From assembly GCA_015680685.1 (NCBI GenBank), contig MNCI01011966.1, positions 1 to 64,000 of the forward strand: 64,000 nt of DNA, in the 5' to 3' direction. Position numbers and translations under genes: made by a program. Below, in pieces: positions 35,851 through 46,000 of this stretch. Below the pieces are notes generated by a model, which searched no databases, had not been told where the DNA came from, and was given only the letters and a program-made list of their open reading frames with translations. The DNA is from Gnetum montanum (lineage: Eukaryota; Streptophyta; Gnetopsida; Gnetales; Gnetaceae). Numbering within the stretch: the stretch's first letter is position 1; each line of letters opens with the position of its first letter.

Positions 35851-35867
35851 TGTGTTAAACACACTGA

Positions 35868-36091
35868 AAAATATGAATAATAGAATTTCGATTCCACTGG
35901 ATGAGATCAATATGGAACTTTTTATGCATCGTATGGAATCTAAATTCTGGAAATCCTCGAGGCTAATGCAGTCAAATGGTATTGTACGAAGCCTTGAATA
36001 TTTGGGTTGTAGCCCATCAATACCTAGGGCGTTTTTTCAATGGAAGGAGCAGAGTGAAATTGATTTCAGGAGACATGCACATGTACTTTAA
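35868..36091 (+). pseudogene. Possible pentatricopeptide-type host gene fragment
   Basis: About 75 residues, open, including SNGIVRSLEYLGCSPSI, then RAFFQWKEQSEIDFRRHAHV. The pattern ...LExLGxxxSxxxAxxFFxWxxxxxxxxHxxHxx is reminiscent of the segment before the first repeats in plant PPR proteins. No further repeat follows, since stops and AT-rich sequence set in at once. Base use is closer to host coding sequence than to the surrounding repeats. The identification is a guess from pattern only. Confidence 0.3.
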
Positions 36092-36429
36092 TGCTTAGAG
36101 CTAGTGGATACAGTTAATCAACCCTCCTAGTTTAACTACTAAAATAAAAATAAATAAATAAAAACTAAAAGAAAAAGCATAGAACAAAGATAGTGCAGGT
36201 GGGCTCATGTCCATGAGCTCTCCTTGTTCTGGTCTGACCCAAAATTACTTAGTGTTGTTCACATGCTTGCTGCAATTTTGATTCTGAAAGTAATGTAAAA
36301 ATTGCAACATTTAGAGGTGTGGTCAGATCTGTGTTAGAAATCAAGAATTTGAAGTCATCCAATCATCATTTGGCTAGCGTACTGCATTGGATTTGTAACC
36401 AGACTTAAGGTTTGATTAGGAGGAAGAAA

Positions 36430-37050
36430 ATGGAGAAGCAAGGAAATAGCGATGACAGCAACTCCAACAAGCATGACTACAGCAGAAGCCAGAGTAGGTA
36501 TAGATGAGTGGCACATTCATCCTCGTCGTCGTCCTGGTCGAAAAAGTTCAAGAGAAAAGAAAAGAATAGAGTAGATGATCTGCACAACATATTTACTACT
36601 CTACAATTAGTGTGTAAGGAGAATCGTTTAGGAGATTATGTGGTGCTTAAGGAATAGATGCATCAAATCCTCCACAGGTTCAAGGCCAAATTGCACAAGC
36701 CCTCACCGGCATCAGCTTTGCACGGAGATAGCTCATTTTCATCTGAGCTATCGTTGGACATGAAGCACCTACTACAGCTTCATGAGGAGGACAATGACGC
36801 CAGTAGCCATCAGAATTCACTCTCAAATCAGCTCGACCAGCAACTGCTGCATCCTTAGGACAATACCGCTTACACGTTTGGCACAGACTCTCTCATGGAT
36901 GATTTGTAGACTCTGGAAAAAGCATTTGAGAGAGCGAGAAGATGTGTGAGCTCCTTGGGGAAGAGCTCCTGCAAGAACGGTGGATATATGCATAGTCTTG
37001 AAAGATTGGAACATGTAATAGGGAACCACCAGAAAAGCCCACATTATTGA
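36430..37050 (+). pseudogene. Decayed host-like coding sequence, 207 codons with four internal stops
   Basis: One frame runs from ATG at 36430 to TGA at 37048 and is broken only by TGA at 36505 and TAG at 36655, 36856 and 36907. There is no frameshift in 621 bases. It reads as a polar, Ser-rich protein: NSDDSNSNKH near the start, a run of Ser, a basic KKFKRKEKNR, then VDDLHNIFTTLQLV, RFKAKLHKPSPASA, SLDMKHLLQLHEED and LERLEHVIGNHQKS. The CDS is richer in G and C than its neighbours. I do not recognise the family. It looks like a captured or duplicated host gene that has lost function recently compared with the transposons around it. A possible further exon lies at 37175-37357. Confidence 0.5.
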
Positions 37051-37224
37051 TATGTTCTTGTTTACCGCTTTCTTGGATATTTCCTTCACGCATAGTTTAA
37101 ATAGCAATTCAAGAATACATATACGAATAAAAAGGTGAGCCAGAAACTGAGCGTACATATGGACAAGGTAATGGATGATTCTGGTGGGTGCTGGAATTGT
37201 GATGAAGGTAACATCAACACATTA

Positions 37225-37357
37225 CCTCCTTCAGTTAAAACAAACTAGAGTCGATGCCACTACCGACGCCTACTATTTCAATGGTGCTGTTAAGAGAAAA
37301 TGGAGACGACATTGTTCCAGATGTCAAATAGAGCTGCAACCACTTGTTTTAAAATAA
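37225..37357 (+). pseudogene. Possible further exon of the decayed host-like gene
   Basis: The segment reads TRVDATTDAYYFNGAVKRKW and RRHCSRCQIELQPLVLK, then a stop. It is basic at its end and lies 175 bases after the stop of the previous frame, with composition like that segment. Intervening sequence lacks a clear GT-AG pair that I can fix, so the link is tentative. Confidence 0.3.
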
Positions 37358-37499
37358 TACAAGAAAATCAAGAAAAAAGGATGGAAAAATAGAGGAAAGA
37401 ACTGTCGTAAGCTCTGCATCAATGATATCCTAAGTTTCAACTATTTTAAGAAGGGTCCCCTTAACTATCACATAGAAAAATTAACTTAAAATTAATTAA

Positions 37500-38780
37500 T
37501 TTAGATATGCATAATGTTAGATATACATATTGCATTGAGAAAAAGAAAAAAGATATTTTTGGATATTTTCGGGATATTTGTGTAACTAAAAGGGGGTATT
37601 TAGCTAGTATCTATTTTATTACTTTCATAAGAATTACTAGGGCTTAATGACTTTAGTAATTAAAATTCTATATAAAATAATTAAAATAAATTGGGGATCT
37701 TGGATTTATTTTTAAAAATAATAGGCTATTGCTTATAAAAGAAATATTTGTAATATTTACACATGCCAATGTTAGCATGATTTCCTCTAAAACTTTATGT
37801 ATAAATTACAACCTCCTAACTTGTTGGGCAAGTAATCTACTAGCTTGTTGGGCAAGTAATCTCCTAACTTGTTGGGCAAGTAAGATCTCCTAACTTATTG
37901 GGCAAGTTATAACTTCCTTACTTGGGAGAGAAGTTAGCAAAGATATTTTGGAATGTGTAACTACCTTTTGAACCCTATAAAAAGGCTTCAAGGGTAAGAA
38001 AAAATAGGTCTCAGTTATCACACTTTTGAAGACTACTAGTTAGCACTTGGGCTCTCACTTGGAGACACACTTTGGGTCTTGGGAAGAGCATTGTAAGAAG
38101 ACATTGTGAAAGATTTCTTGTAAGATGATTAGCTAAAGAAAAAGATTTGAGCCTCTTTTTCATAGTCCTGTGAGTTATGTTTTATTTTTATTTTGTTTAA
38201 ATTGTTTAGCTAGTGGTTTAGATAGTATCATCCTTGGCAAGTAATTTTGGGATTTTTAGATTGCTCTTATTGTTCTTGTTGTATAATTGAAAATTTCTAT
38301 TAAAATTTTTCCATAGAAGTTCTTGTGTTTGAAAGCATTAAGAGCATTTTAGTAGTGAATTGGATTATTGTGCAATGTATAAGAACTACTATTGAGATTG
38401 TTGTAAGAGAGCCTCAGCTTGTAGTCATGTCGTTGAACGATTCAATAGTCAAGAGGGTTTAGAAAATATTTGGTATTTTGATGGGACCAAAATTGTTTCT
38501 TTTATCTTTAAAGTGAATCTCCATGGTATTTCAATTAGAAATTTTCAAGTCTTTTGAAGGTTCTATTGAATGCAATTGTTGACGTCCATTATCTAGCCAA
38601 AATGGAGTCTAGTACATGATAGTTTACGTAGCAATTTTTGGTAACATAGTAGGATTGTCTTGAAGAAATTGCTTATTTGAACTTTACAAGTTTAAACAAT
38701 TCATAGTCATTGAATTTAGGATAGCTTTATTGCGAAGTGTTTACTCGTATCATTTTACCTTGTTTAAACATTTGAGGTCT
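37500..38780 (+). promoter_or_regulatory. LTR-like promoter block with four 24-base tandem repeats and TATA box
   Basis: Four units of CTCCTAACTTGTTGGGCAAG plus TAAT or TAAG lie at 37813-37836, 37837-37860, 37861-37884 and 37887-37910. About 65 bases later comes a TATA box CTATAAAAAGG (37975) and a non-coding leader with pyrimidine-rich text. The layout of upstream repeats, TATA and an untranslated U5-like stretch is that of an LTR. No matching second copy, primer site or clear ends were found, so it may be a lone, degraded LTR. Confidence 0.45.
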
Positions 38781-39460
38781 TAACACAAATCTACTTTCTT
38801 TTCTGTCTATTTCCATCGAATCTTGCTCTATTTCTAGTTTTCTTGTGGAACTATCTCTTTCTCTGGGGAAAATTAGAAGTAGATTCGTAGAGTTGTGCTC
38901 AAATGTTTTTGCAAAATTTTATTTGTTACAAGTAGGTATTATAAGGACTGCATAGACTAGGCAATTGAACAAAATAGGAACTCTCAACAACTCACAGTAC
39001 TTGGCAAAGTTGGCTGAATCTCTTATTGATAAGTCATTTGTAGTTTACACACAACGTAATCGTTTCATTTTTCACAACCGCACATCGCAACAACACACAC
39101 ACATACTCACATTAACTACTAAGTTTATTTGGAGGTATCTGGGCCTTGGTGTTGCCAAAGACTAGTAAGCACCTAAATCTTGTTCAAGGACACTCGTTGG
39201 TGGTCGTGTTCCAAATGGTCACCAACAAGACTAAAATTTTAGTAGGTTTCAAAGAGGGAAAGTAAAAATTATCTAAGTATTAGATAAGGGATTGAAATTT
39301 AGCTAGGTGTTAAGGTGGGATGTCTAAGTTAATGATGGCGAATGGAAGCTAAGTGCCTAGCAGTTAAGGAAATGACATGTTTATCTTAACTTATCAGTTA
39401 GAAGCTAAGTGTATGCATGTTTTCATATTTTTTTTTATTTGCATTTTAATGTTTTATCTC
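38781..39460. other. Unassigned; short open frame of unknown nature
   Basis: The open frame 38965-39165 (LNNSQYLAKLAESLIDKSFV) starts after the LTR-like block and could be the start of a gag or other element protein, but no domain is visible. Confidence 0.25.
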
Positions 39461-39469
39461 ACATATGCT

Positions 39470-42400
39470 CACTTTTGGCTTCATGTGTGGTTTTGCAAAG
39501 GTGGAGTAATCCCAGGCTTTTGATCATAATCCTAATGTTCTTCTTGATTTGTGATGTGGATCCTATGATCATGGAGAAGCTTGATAAAACAAAAGCCCTT
39601 CTTATCATCAATGATCATTCTTTGTATCCCATATAGATGTGGACACGTATAGAAACTAGACATTTCCTAGAATTTTACATTTATCATTTTCATATATTGA
39701 TTTTTATCATACTACCTCTTAAGATAATTTTCCACTCCTTAGAGTGCATCTATCCTAGATCTTGTGTTAGGTTGTTGGTTTATCTAGAGTAGGATATTGA
39801 GGATGTTGTGACTTTTGTGACTAATTATGGCCATATCAAGGAGTTTTGGTAGAGGGATATTGATAGTTTGAGGGGGAAACATCCCTGCAAATAGTTCAAT
39901 GTGAACTCTACACTACTACTAGATACTAAGAGGTTTCAAACATTATTTTTTCTTGTAGGCATGCATATCAAGGTGTATAAGTAATTTTATGTGAACTTTA
40001 TTGTATTATTAATAGTTTTTAAAGTGCAGTTGTTATTTGTAATCCTTAAATTATTAATGTTGATATTATTTTCCTTAAATACATAGGTTGAAGGATATTG
40101 ATAGGGATGGCACCTACCTAGATATGCTAGAGGGGAAGCTATGTGAGGTGGCTCTTGAGGGTAATGGTGTTCTATGATGTACACTAGATTTCTAAAAGAG
40201 ATGACCAAAGCTTAGGAGCATAGATTATATGATGCTATCCAATAGGTAGGTTTAGTGCATGTTCTTTATGAATGATCTAACTTAAGTTTAATAAAGTAAT
40301 AACCAAAGGGCTCTCAAATCCATTTAGTATCACAGGGTAAGTGCTTAATGTTGATTTTTCTATGTGACATGCCTAGCTTTTAGCTCAATATTGCCTTCAT
40401 TTAGTATTGGTTCTACATCTAAGTTACCTAAGCTATGCATTTGTAGATAGAATCAAGATCTTAGAGGTTGTGTACATACAATTGGGAAACATGTTGAAAT
40501 GCAAGTTGTAGATTAATGTACTTAACACTCCTATAAGCCATGTGTGGTTCACAGGTGGAGTTAGAAGGTGGTATCTTCCTAACCTTGAGCTAGTAGAATT
40601 GATTCCTCTATTGACACTGAGATTTCCTAACATCTCATCCATAGATATGATTATCATGGTGAGATGTTATTTGATCTAATAGCCTTTTTGAATTCTAAGT
40701 TCAAGATAGACAAGTTGTTTTGCATTAAGACTATGACTCATTAAGGTACTAGTTTTTTTTTCTTGACTCTATATTAGCTATTGGGAGAGATGATAAATTT
40801 TCAGATCTTGATCAATAGATCATCTCTCAGTGGACTAGGTATGATGACACTACTCACACTATCACCGAGTGTAAAAATATTGATCTAATTTAAATGTATC
40901 TTCTCTTCATTGAGCGAGCGTTCTATGGCAAGATTAAGCATCTCAATGTTGCTTCTACTATGAGGCATATAGTACTCTATAATATCATGATTTATAAAAC
41001 TTGCTATGAGTAGGCTCATTATCAGGAGAAGAGGATTTCTAGTAAGTTAATTAACATTGACATGGAAAATGGTGGAAATTCCAACAACTCCATGAACTTT
41101 AGCTTCTAATATGAGATGTTGTGGTGATTTGTAGAGTTTTTGGTTTGCCATGACCATGAGGGAAAGATGTTAGGTGAGGAGGACTTATTTCATCCTATGT
41201 GTTATTATGTGACACATATCATGATGATCAATCATTTAACACTAGATGGTCTAATAGAGATAGTAACATCTTTACATGAGGATGTAGCTAAGTCCTCTAT
41301 TAATAATAATGTGTTGCTTCTAGAAGTTATTAGTTCACAGACCTATAGTTCATGGGATGGAGAATATGAGGGGATATTCTTTTGGTACATAGGATGAGGG
41401 CTACGCATTGAAGAAACTAGAATAAGATTCCATTGATATGATAGGTTTAGAGGAGGAGGAATTAGAGGTAGAAGCAGCTAATGTTGCAGAGAGATTGGGT
41501 AAGATAGAGAAATATTCTATGTATTTTTAGTGTTTTATGTTAGTTTAAGTTCTATATTATTTATTGTTTAGGTTATATGATTATTAATTTTGTTCTTAGT
41601 TGATATTTCATGGCTACAGTAAAGGTAAAGAAAAAAGTGTAGAAGAAAGCATAGTTCAAGGTGGTGAAAGAAAAGAGAAGAAATAGGAAAAAGTAGAAAA
41701 GAAGGATTCAAGGGGAAAAATACAATAGAATGACTCAAGAGAAAAAATGTCAAAGAACACATAATGAGGCTAAAAGACAAGTGAGAGAGGAAGAAGAGTA
41801 GTGAACCCTATAAGAAATAGCAACAATAGACAAGAAGGTAGCAGGGGTAGCTAAGTAAGACTAGAGTGATGTCTTGGTGTAGGTGCTTTTTAGAGAAGAA
41901 TTGAATCTTATTTTTGAAGATGGAGTTAAAATTTTTATTTTTAAGTGTGTTGATATATACATTTTTACTTATAAAAGGAGAATAACGATTTTATTTCTTG
42001 GATCTTAATTTGGATGACATTGACATGGATAAGATACCATCCTCTTTGAGGACCATTATGTTGTGGCCTTAAGAGGAGAAGGTATTAGATGCAATCAACA
42101 TGAAATGCCTAGAGAAGAAGCTAAGGAAGGGGGAACCCTATCTTATGGTAAGTTAGTGGCTTTACTTGTGATTTTTTATTTTTTGACTTTGTTAGGCTTC
42201 TTTGTGATTTTGAATTTTTATTTTTTCTTAATCCTTCTATGTTGGTATATTTGTTTTGTTTGATATTTAGATATCATGCAGTTGGCATCAAAAAATATTA
42301 ACAAGGAGAAAATAATTAGGACATGATAGATAGTGTGATAGAGAATTTAAAGACCATTGATGACAAAGGTAAATTAGCCTTATCTATTAAAAATTTTCTA

Positions 42401-42920
42401 TATTTTTATTATTTATTTCCTTTAGTATTCATTTTTATTTTGCATAAGTTAGTAAATAAAAATAATTAATTTCCTTTTTTGTTATGAAGATCATAGATTT
42501 ATATCTCTATAGATGTAGAAATCATAGCAGATGGGGATAAGGTTTTCATTATGGATCCTACATTGTAATCTCTTTTTCATGATGAGCTTAAGGTGAATAA
42601 CAGCATGGATACTATTTTTTAGTATGGAATAGAGATAACCTCTCTTATAATAAAATAGTCTAATGTAGTATTAGACCTTGCCATAGAGATATTGGTCACA
42701 AGAAACAAGGGAAGATAAGTTGGGTTTTAGAAATAAATTTTTAGAGGATGAGATGGAAAATCTAAAATTAGACCTTCATGAAAGTAATATGGTAAGGTGC
42801 AATTTGAAGAATTTTTCTTATAGGAATTTAAGAAATTCTTAAGATGATACACTAGAGGTTCAAAATAAACAACAATGCATAATTGTGAACATGAAGGCAA
42901 TGAACAAGAGCTTGTAGGCA
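39470..42920 (+). pseudogene. Decayed, apparently intron-containing coding region of unknown family
   Basis: Plus-strand coding-like blocks alternate with T-rich, intron-like stretches. Blocks near 39470-39640 (DVDPMIMEKLDKTKALLII), 39720-39930, 40090-40240, 40440-40680, 40790-41400 (LFHPMCYYVTHIMMINHLTL, GLIEIVTSLHEDVAKSS), a Lys-rich block 41610-41800, and 42010-42150 (DDIDMDKIPSSLRTI) ending at ATGGTAAGTTAG. Donor- and acceptor-like sites are seen (GTAAGT at 42150, TTTAG at 42270, CTATAG at 42515). Each block has stops. The layout recalls the antisense gene at 19303-23654, but I could not show homology. It may be an accessory ORF of another element. Confidence 0.3.
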
Positions 42921-42984
42921 TGAAGGGTAGAGTGGCGGTGCTAGCGTAGCTATGCGAGGGGTGGATCTGTGTAGTGTGTGGTAG

Positions 42985-43145
42985 GCAGTAGAGGGTGATG
43001 GTGGCCCTTTTAGGGCCAACATAGCCTATATGGCCTATGTGGCCCTAGCAAGTCTTATGCAGCCTATAGGGCCTACGTAGCTCCTTTTGGGCCTACATGG
43101 CCCTTGCATGGTTGGAACGGCCTACAGGGCCTGCACAACCTCAAA
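42985..43145. repeat. GGCC-rich short repeat array
   Basis: A GC-rich island in AT-rich surroundings made of 10-20 base words bounded by GGCC: GGCCTATGTGGCC, GGGCCTACGTAG, GGGCCTACATGGCC, GGCCTACAGGGCC. Similar GGCC-bounded modules make up U3 of the LTR at 54269-55214. It lies upstream of the accessory ORF start at 44835. Confidence 0.6.
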
Positions 43146-43149
43146 TTTT

Positions 43150-44260
43150 TTTAATTATTATCACTAATTTTTTTTGAAATTTTATTATGTTTGATTTTAT
43201 TTTATTTTAGAAAATAAAACTAAGTTGAGGCTTGGGGTCAAACCCACAACCTCTTGGTCATCATTTTTTCATTTTTAATAAATAATATATATATATAATT
43301 ATATAATTATTTTTATTTAATTAAAATTATTTTGGGGCATGGGATCAAACCTGTGACCTCCCATTTGATAAGTATTTTAGAGATTTTTTAAAAAATTTTC
43401 ATTATTATTTTATTCCTTGATGGTTGACGTGGTGGTTCAACCAATGACAAGGTAAGAGTTCAATATGGGTAAATGACAATTCTAGTTAATTTTTGATCCT
43501 AAAATTTTGACATTTTTAAATAACAAATTAATCATTTAAATATTATTTTAATACACATATGAAAAAAAACTTTAAACATTAATACCTCTCAAACCATAAG
43601 TCTTATCAAGACGAAATTTGTACTATTGGAATTGTCTCAATGAGCATTAGGCATTGGACATAGTTTTAGGGTTCAAAAATCAAGTTGATTTTTCAAGAAT
43701 TAAAAAGGACCAAACTAGCCTATTTTGTTAAACTGACATTTCTAGGCTAACACATGGTACCCTGGAATCTTTTAGATTACTTGGATAGATTTCAACAAAA
43801 TAAGATCAATTCAAATAATGATTACTAACTTTCTGGAAAGAAATTTAACAATGATCTTAACTAATTAATAATTATAGTATTAAGATGGATAAGAGTTACT
43901 TAGATTGATGTATCATTGTCTTACTAATATCTCTTGTAATTGATGAATCTTGGTGTGATGTGATCAAATCTTCGTCAGTTAATGATATCCATGAAAGAAT
44001 TTTGTTGGTTGCTAGGATCTAAATACTTGATCCCTTGTTCGTGAAATCAATGGAAATGTATCTTCTAACTTACATCATAGACATATGGTGCATCAGGTGA
44101 TGATCAATGGCTTTCCCTATGTTGTGGCTTTTAGGTTCATCATCAGGTTTATGTTGTAGTTGGCCCATGGTTCTGAATGGCCCTTGGGTCATGGTTTACT
44201 TTAATACTAATTGTGACATCCTATCACTAGATGTCATGGCAAATGTCAACTATACAATAT
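43150..44260. other. Non-coding stretch with a diverged direct repeat
   Basis: A block of about 110 bases around GGCTTGGGGTCAAACCCACA (near 43222) is repeated near 43335 as GGCATGGGATCAAACCTGTG. The rest has no recognisable gene. The open frame at 44262-44444 on the minus strand is not supported. Confidence 0.4.
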
Positions 44261-44834
44261 ATTAGACATTATGTGTATGAATAAAATATATCAAATGCAA
44301 AATATACATGATATTCAATATTATGTATAAAGGAAATAATAGGAAAAATGTAGAAAGAGAAAGAATACAATGCTTTATTAATATGGAATAGCGTATCTGA
44401 ATTATGCTTCGAGAGTGTTCCTTGGAGTTTTCTTTATTTGGCATTTATTCCTTAGAGGAAATCTAGCACTACCACCATAGTTAGGCCTATAACTCAGCCA
44501 AAAGGAATGGCTAGTCCACTTCCTATCCTGCTTTAGTCGGCTTCCCATGACTTGCCCATACTAGCTCCGCCACTCCATGCTAGCATAACCTCTAACCTTG
44601 GGTATAAATGCCTTAGGTCAAGGCCCCAAAGGTTACCTTAAGAGGCACGTCCATTATTACATTCCCTTTTAGATCTTAATCACAAGTACCCTTTTGAATC
44701 TTGTTAAGATAACAATAACACTTGTTATGAAGAGACACCATCTTCATTAGGTAGCAACATCATTTGGGAATGGGGATGTGATAGTTAAGAATCCATGTGA
44801 ACACTCCAATAATCTCAACTCTTGTTGATTACAA
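44261..44834 (+). promoter_or_regulatory. Upstream region of the interrupted accessory ORF, with TATA-like site
   Basis: GGGTATAAATGCC at about 44599 lies some 235 bases upstream of the accessory ORF start. The last 15 bases before the ATG (TTGATTACAA) match those before the ATG of the nested relative (TTGATTGCAA), so the two upstream regions are homologous at least there. Transcription from this site is inferred only. Confidence 0.35.
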
Positions 44835-44930
44835 ATGGCCTTGAAAAGATTACTAGAAGGAGGCCCTTCACAAATAGGGAGAAAAAGATTAAGAGGACAT
44901 GGGGGAGGTTAAATGGAGAAAAAAACCTTG
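44835..44930 (+). pseudogene. Accessory ORF of the host element, first 32 codons (5' piece)
   Basis: Starts MALKRLLEGGPSQIGRKRLR and is cut at 44930 by the nested element. The nested element's own accessory ORF begins MAPKPRHPRDKGPSQPRDKC, so both share a short basic N-terminus with GPSQ. Both are preceded by TTGATTRCAA. The coding sequence resumes at 55220, after the insertion and the repeated CCTTG. One TAA stop interrupts this piece. The product is discussed under the nested copy at 46001-48855. Confidence 0.7.
44926..44930. other. Target site duplication CCTTG, left copy
   Basis: CCTTG at 44926-44930 and again at 55215-55219, directly outside the LTR ends. Confidence 0.92.
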
Positions 44931-45787
44931 TGATGAGTGGCTAGGTACCCCTATGTTCAACCATATGAATCATGAGCGTTCACACGTGAACCGGTCGAAT
45001 TCCGTAGACTATAAGTACTTAACAGACACCAGACTCTAACCAGTGGAACTTTGGGTTAGAACGGTCATTGTCTTCCTAATCTCACTTGTGATGTTCCATT
45101 TACGATGGTTAAGTGAGGTTAAGGCTAATGATTTTTATAGCTTTTTGCATATCTTTTGGTGGCTAATTTAAGGTATGAAAGGTAAGGAATAAACTATTAT
45201 TTAATCTCTAATTATCCTAACTTGTATTCTAACTATTCCTAGCATAATTATCTAGTCCCATCTTCCAAGCACATTCTAAGCATCTCCTAACACTTCTGCG
45301 CTACCAGATGTTAAGCATCACTAGGTTTACCAAGTGTTTGATTTACGTTCATGATGATCACACTTATGGCCTTTACGAACTACGAATGAATAATAGCGAT
45401 TAAAATAATAATAACAAAACTTAAGTAATTAACATGTAACTAACAAAGCATAAATATATTAAACTACTGAATACATAAAATAGCTAAGTCCAAATGCTGC
45501 AAGGAATGCTTGAATAGTTCATCTTTATTGTTGTCATGCTAATGGGCTCAGATACATCAACGCTCGAATAAAGAGCCGATCACTTTTCTCACACCTACTG
45601 TGAGCACTTGGAAAATATTCTATCTCTTGTGGGAACAAACTGCAAGAGCTTCACTATAACTAATTGAAAGGTGCCTAAATGAGGCAGAAGGCCCTCTTAT
45701 TTATAAGCTGAGGTAGGAGGCTGTGTAAATGAGGCCATGTTGATGCAGGAAGGCTACATCGAGTTACTTTATAATGATACTTCATCA
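44931..45787 (-). repeat. 3' LTR of the nested element, with an internal deletion
   Basis: 857 bases, ends TGATGAGTGG and TACTTCATCA (plus strand). Compared with its partner it lacks about 89 bases of U3 modules close to the outer end. It also carries many C-to-T or G-to-A changes at former CG sites (CATGTTGATG for CACGTCGACA). TATA box on the minus strand near 45700 (TTATAAATAAGAGGG). Confidence 0.92.
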
Positions 45788-45800
45788 TAACCCTGTGATT
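45788..45800 (-). other. Degenerate polypurine tract
   Basis: The minus strand reads AATCACAGGGTTA directly before the 3' LTR. It is the counterpart of AGTCATGGGGGTA at 3945-3957, with the purine run damaged. Confidence 0.55.
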
Positions 45801-46000
45801 GAGCAAAAACTCTTCCATGAGTTACTTTAAAATTTTGAAGGTATGGATGTTACACATAACACAACATGAATTTAACCAAGTGCCCAAGTTATAGAGGAGA
45901 AAAAATTATAAAAATGATGGTGTTCAGAGACAAAATTGAACACCCCGTTGGTCCTGGAGCCTCTGCTATGTAGAATGATGCACAAAATTGCTGGAGAAGA

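Noticed and set aside
43222-43365. tRNA B-box-like words GGGGTCAAACCC and GGGATCAAACC, suggesting a SINE
   Set aside because: No A box, no cloverleaf and no poly-A or T tail were found at the right spacing; the words are part of a diverged direct repeat.
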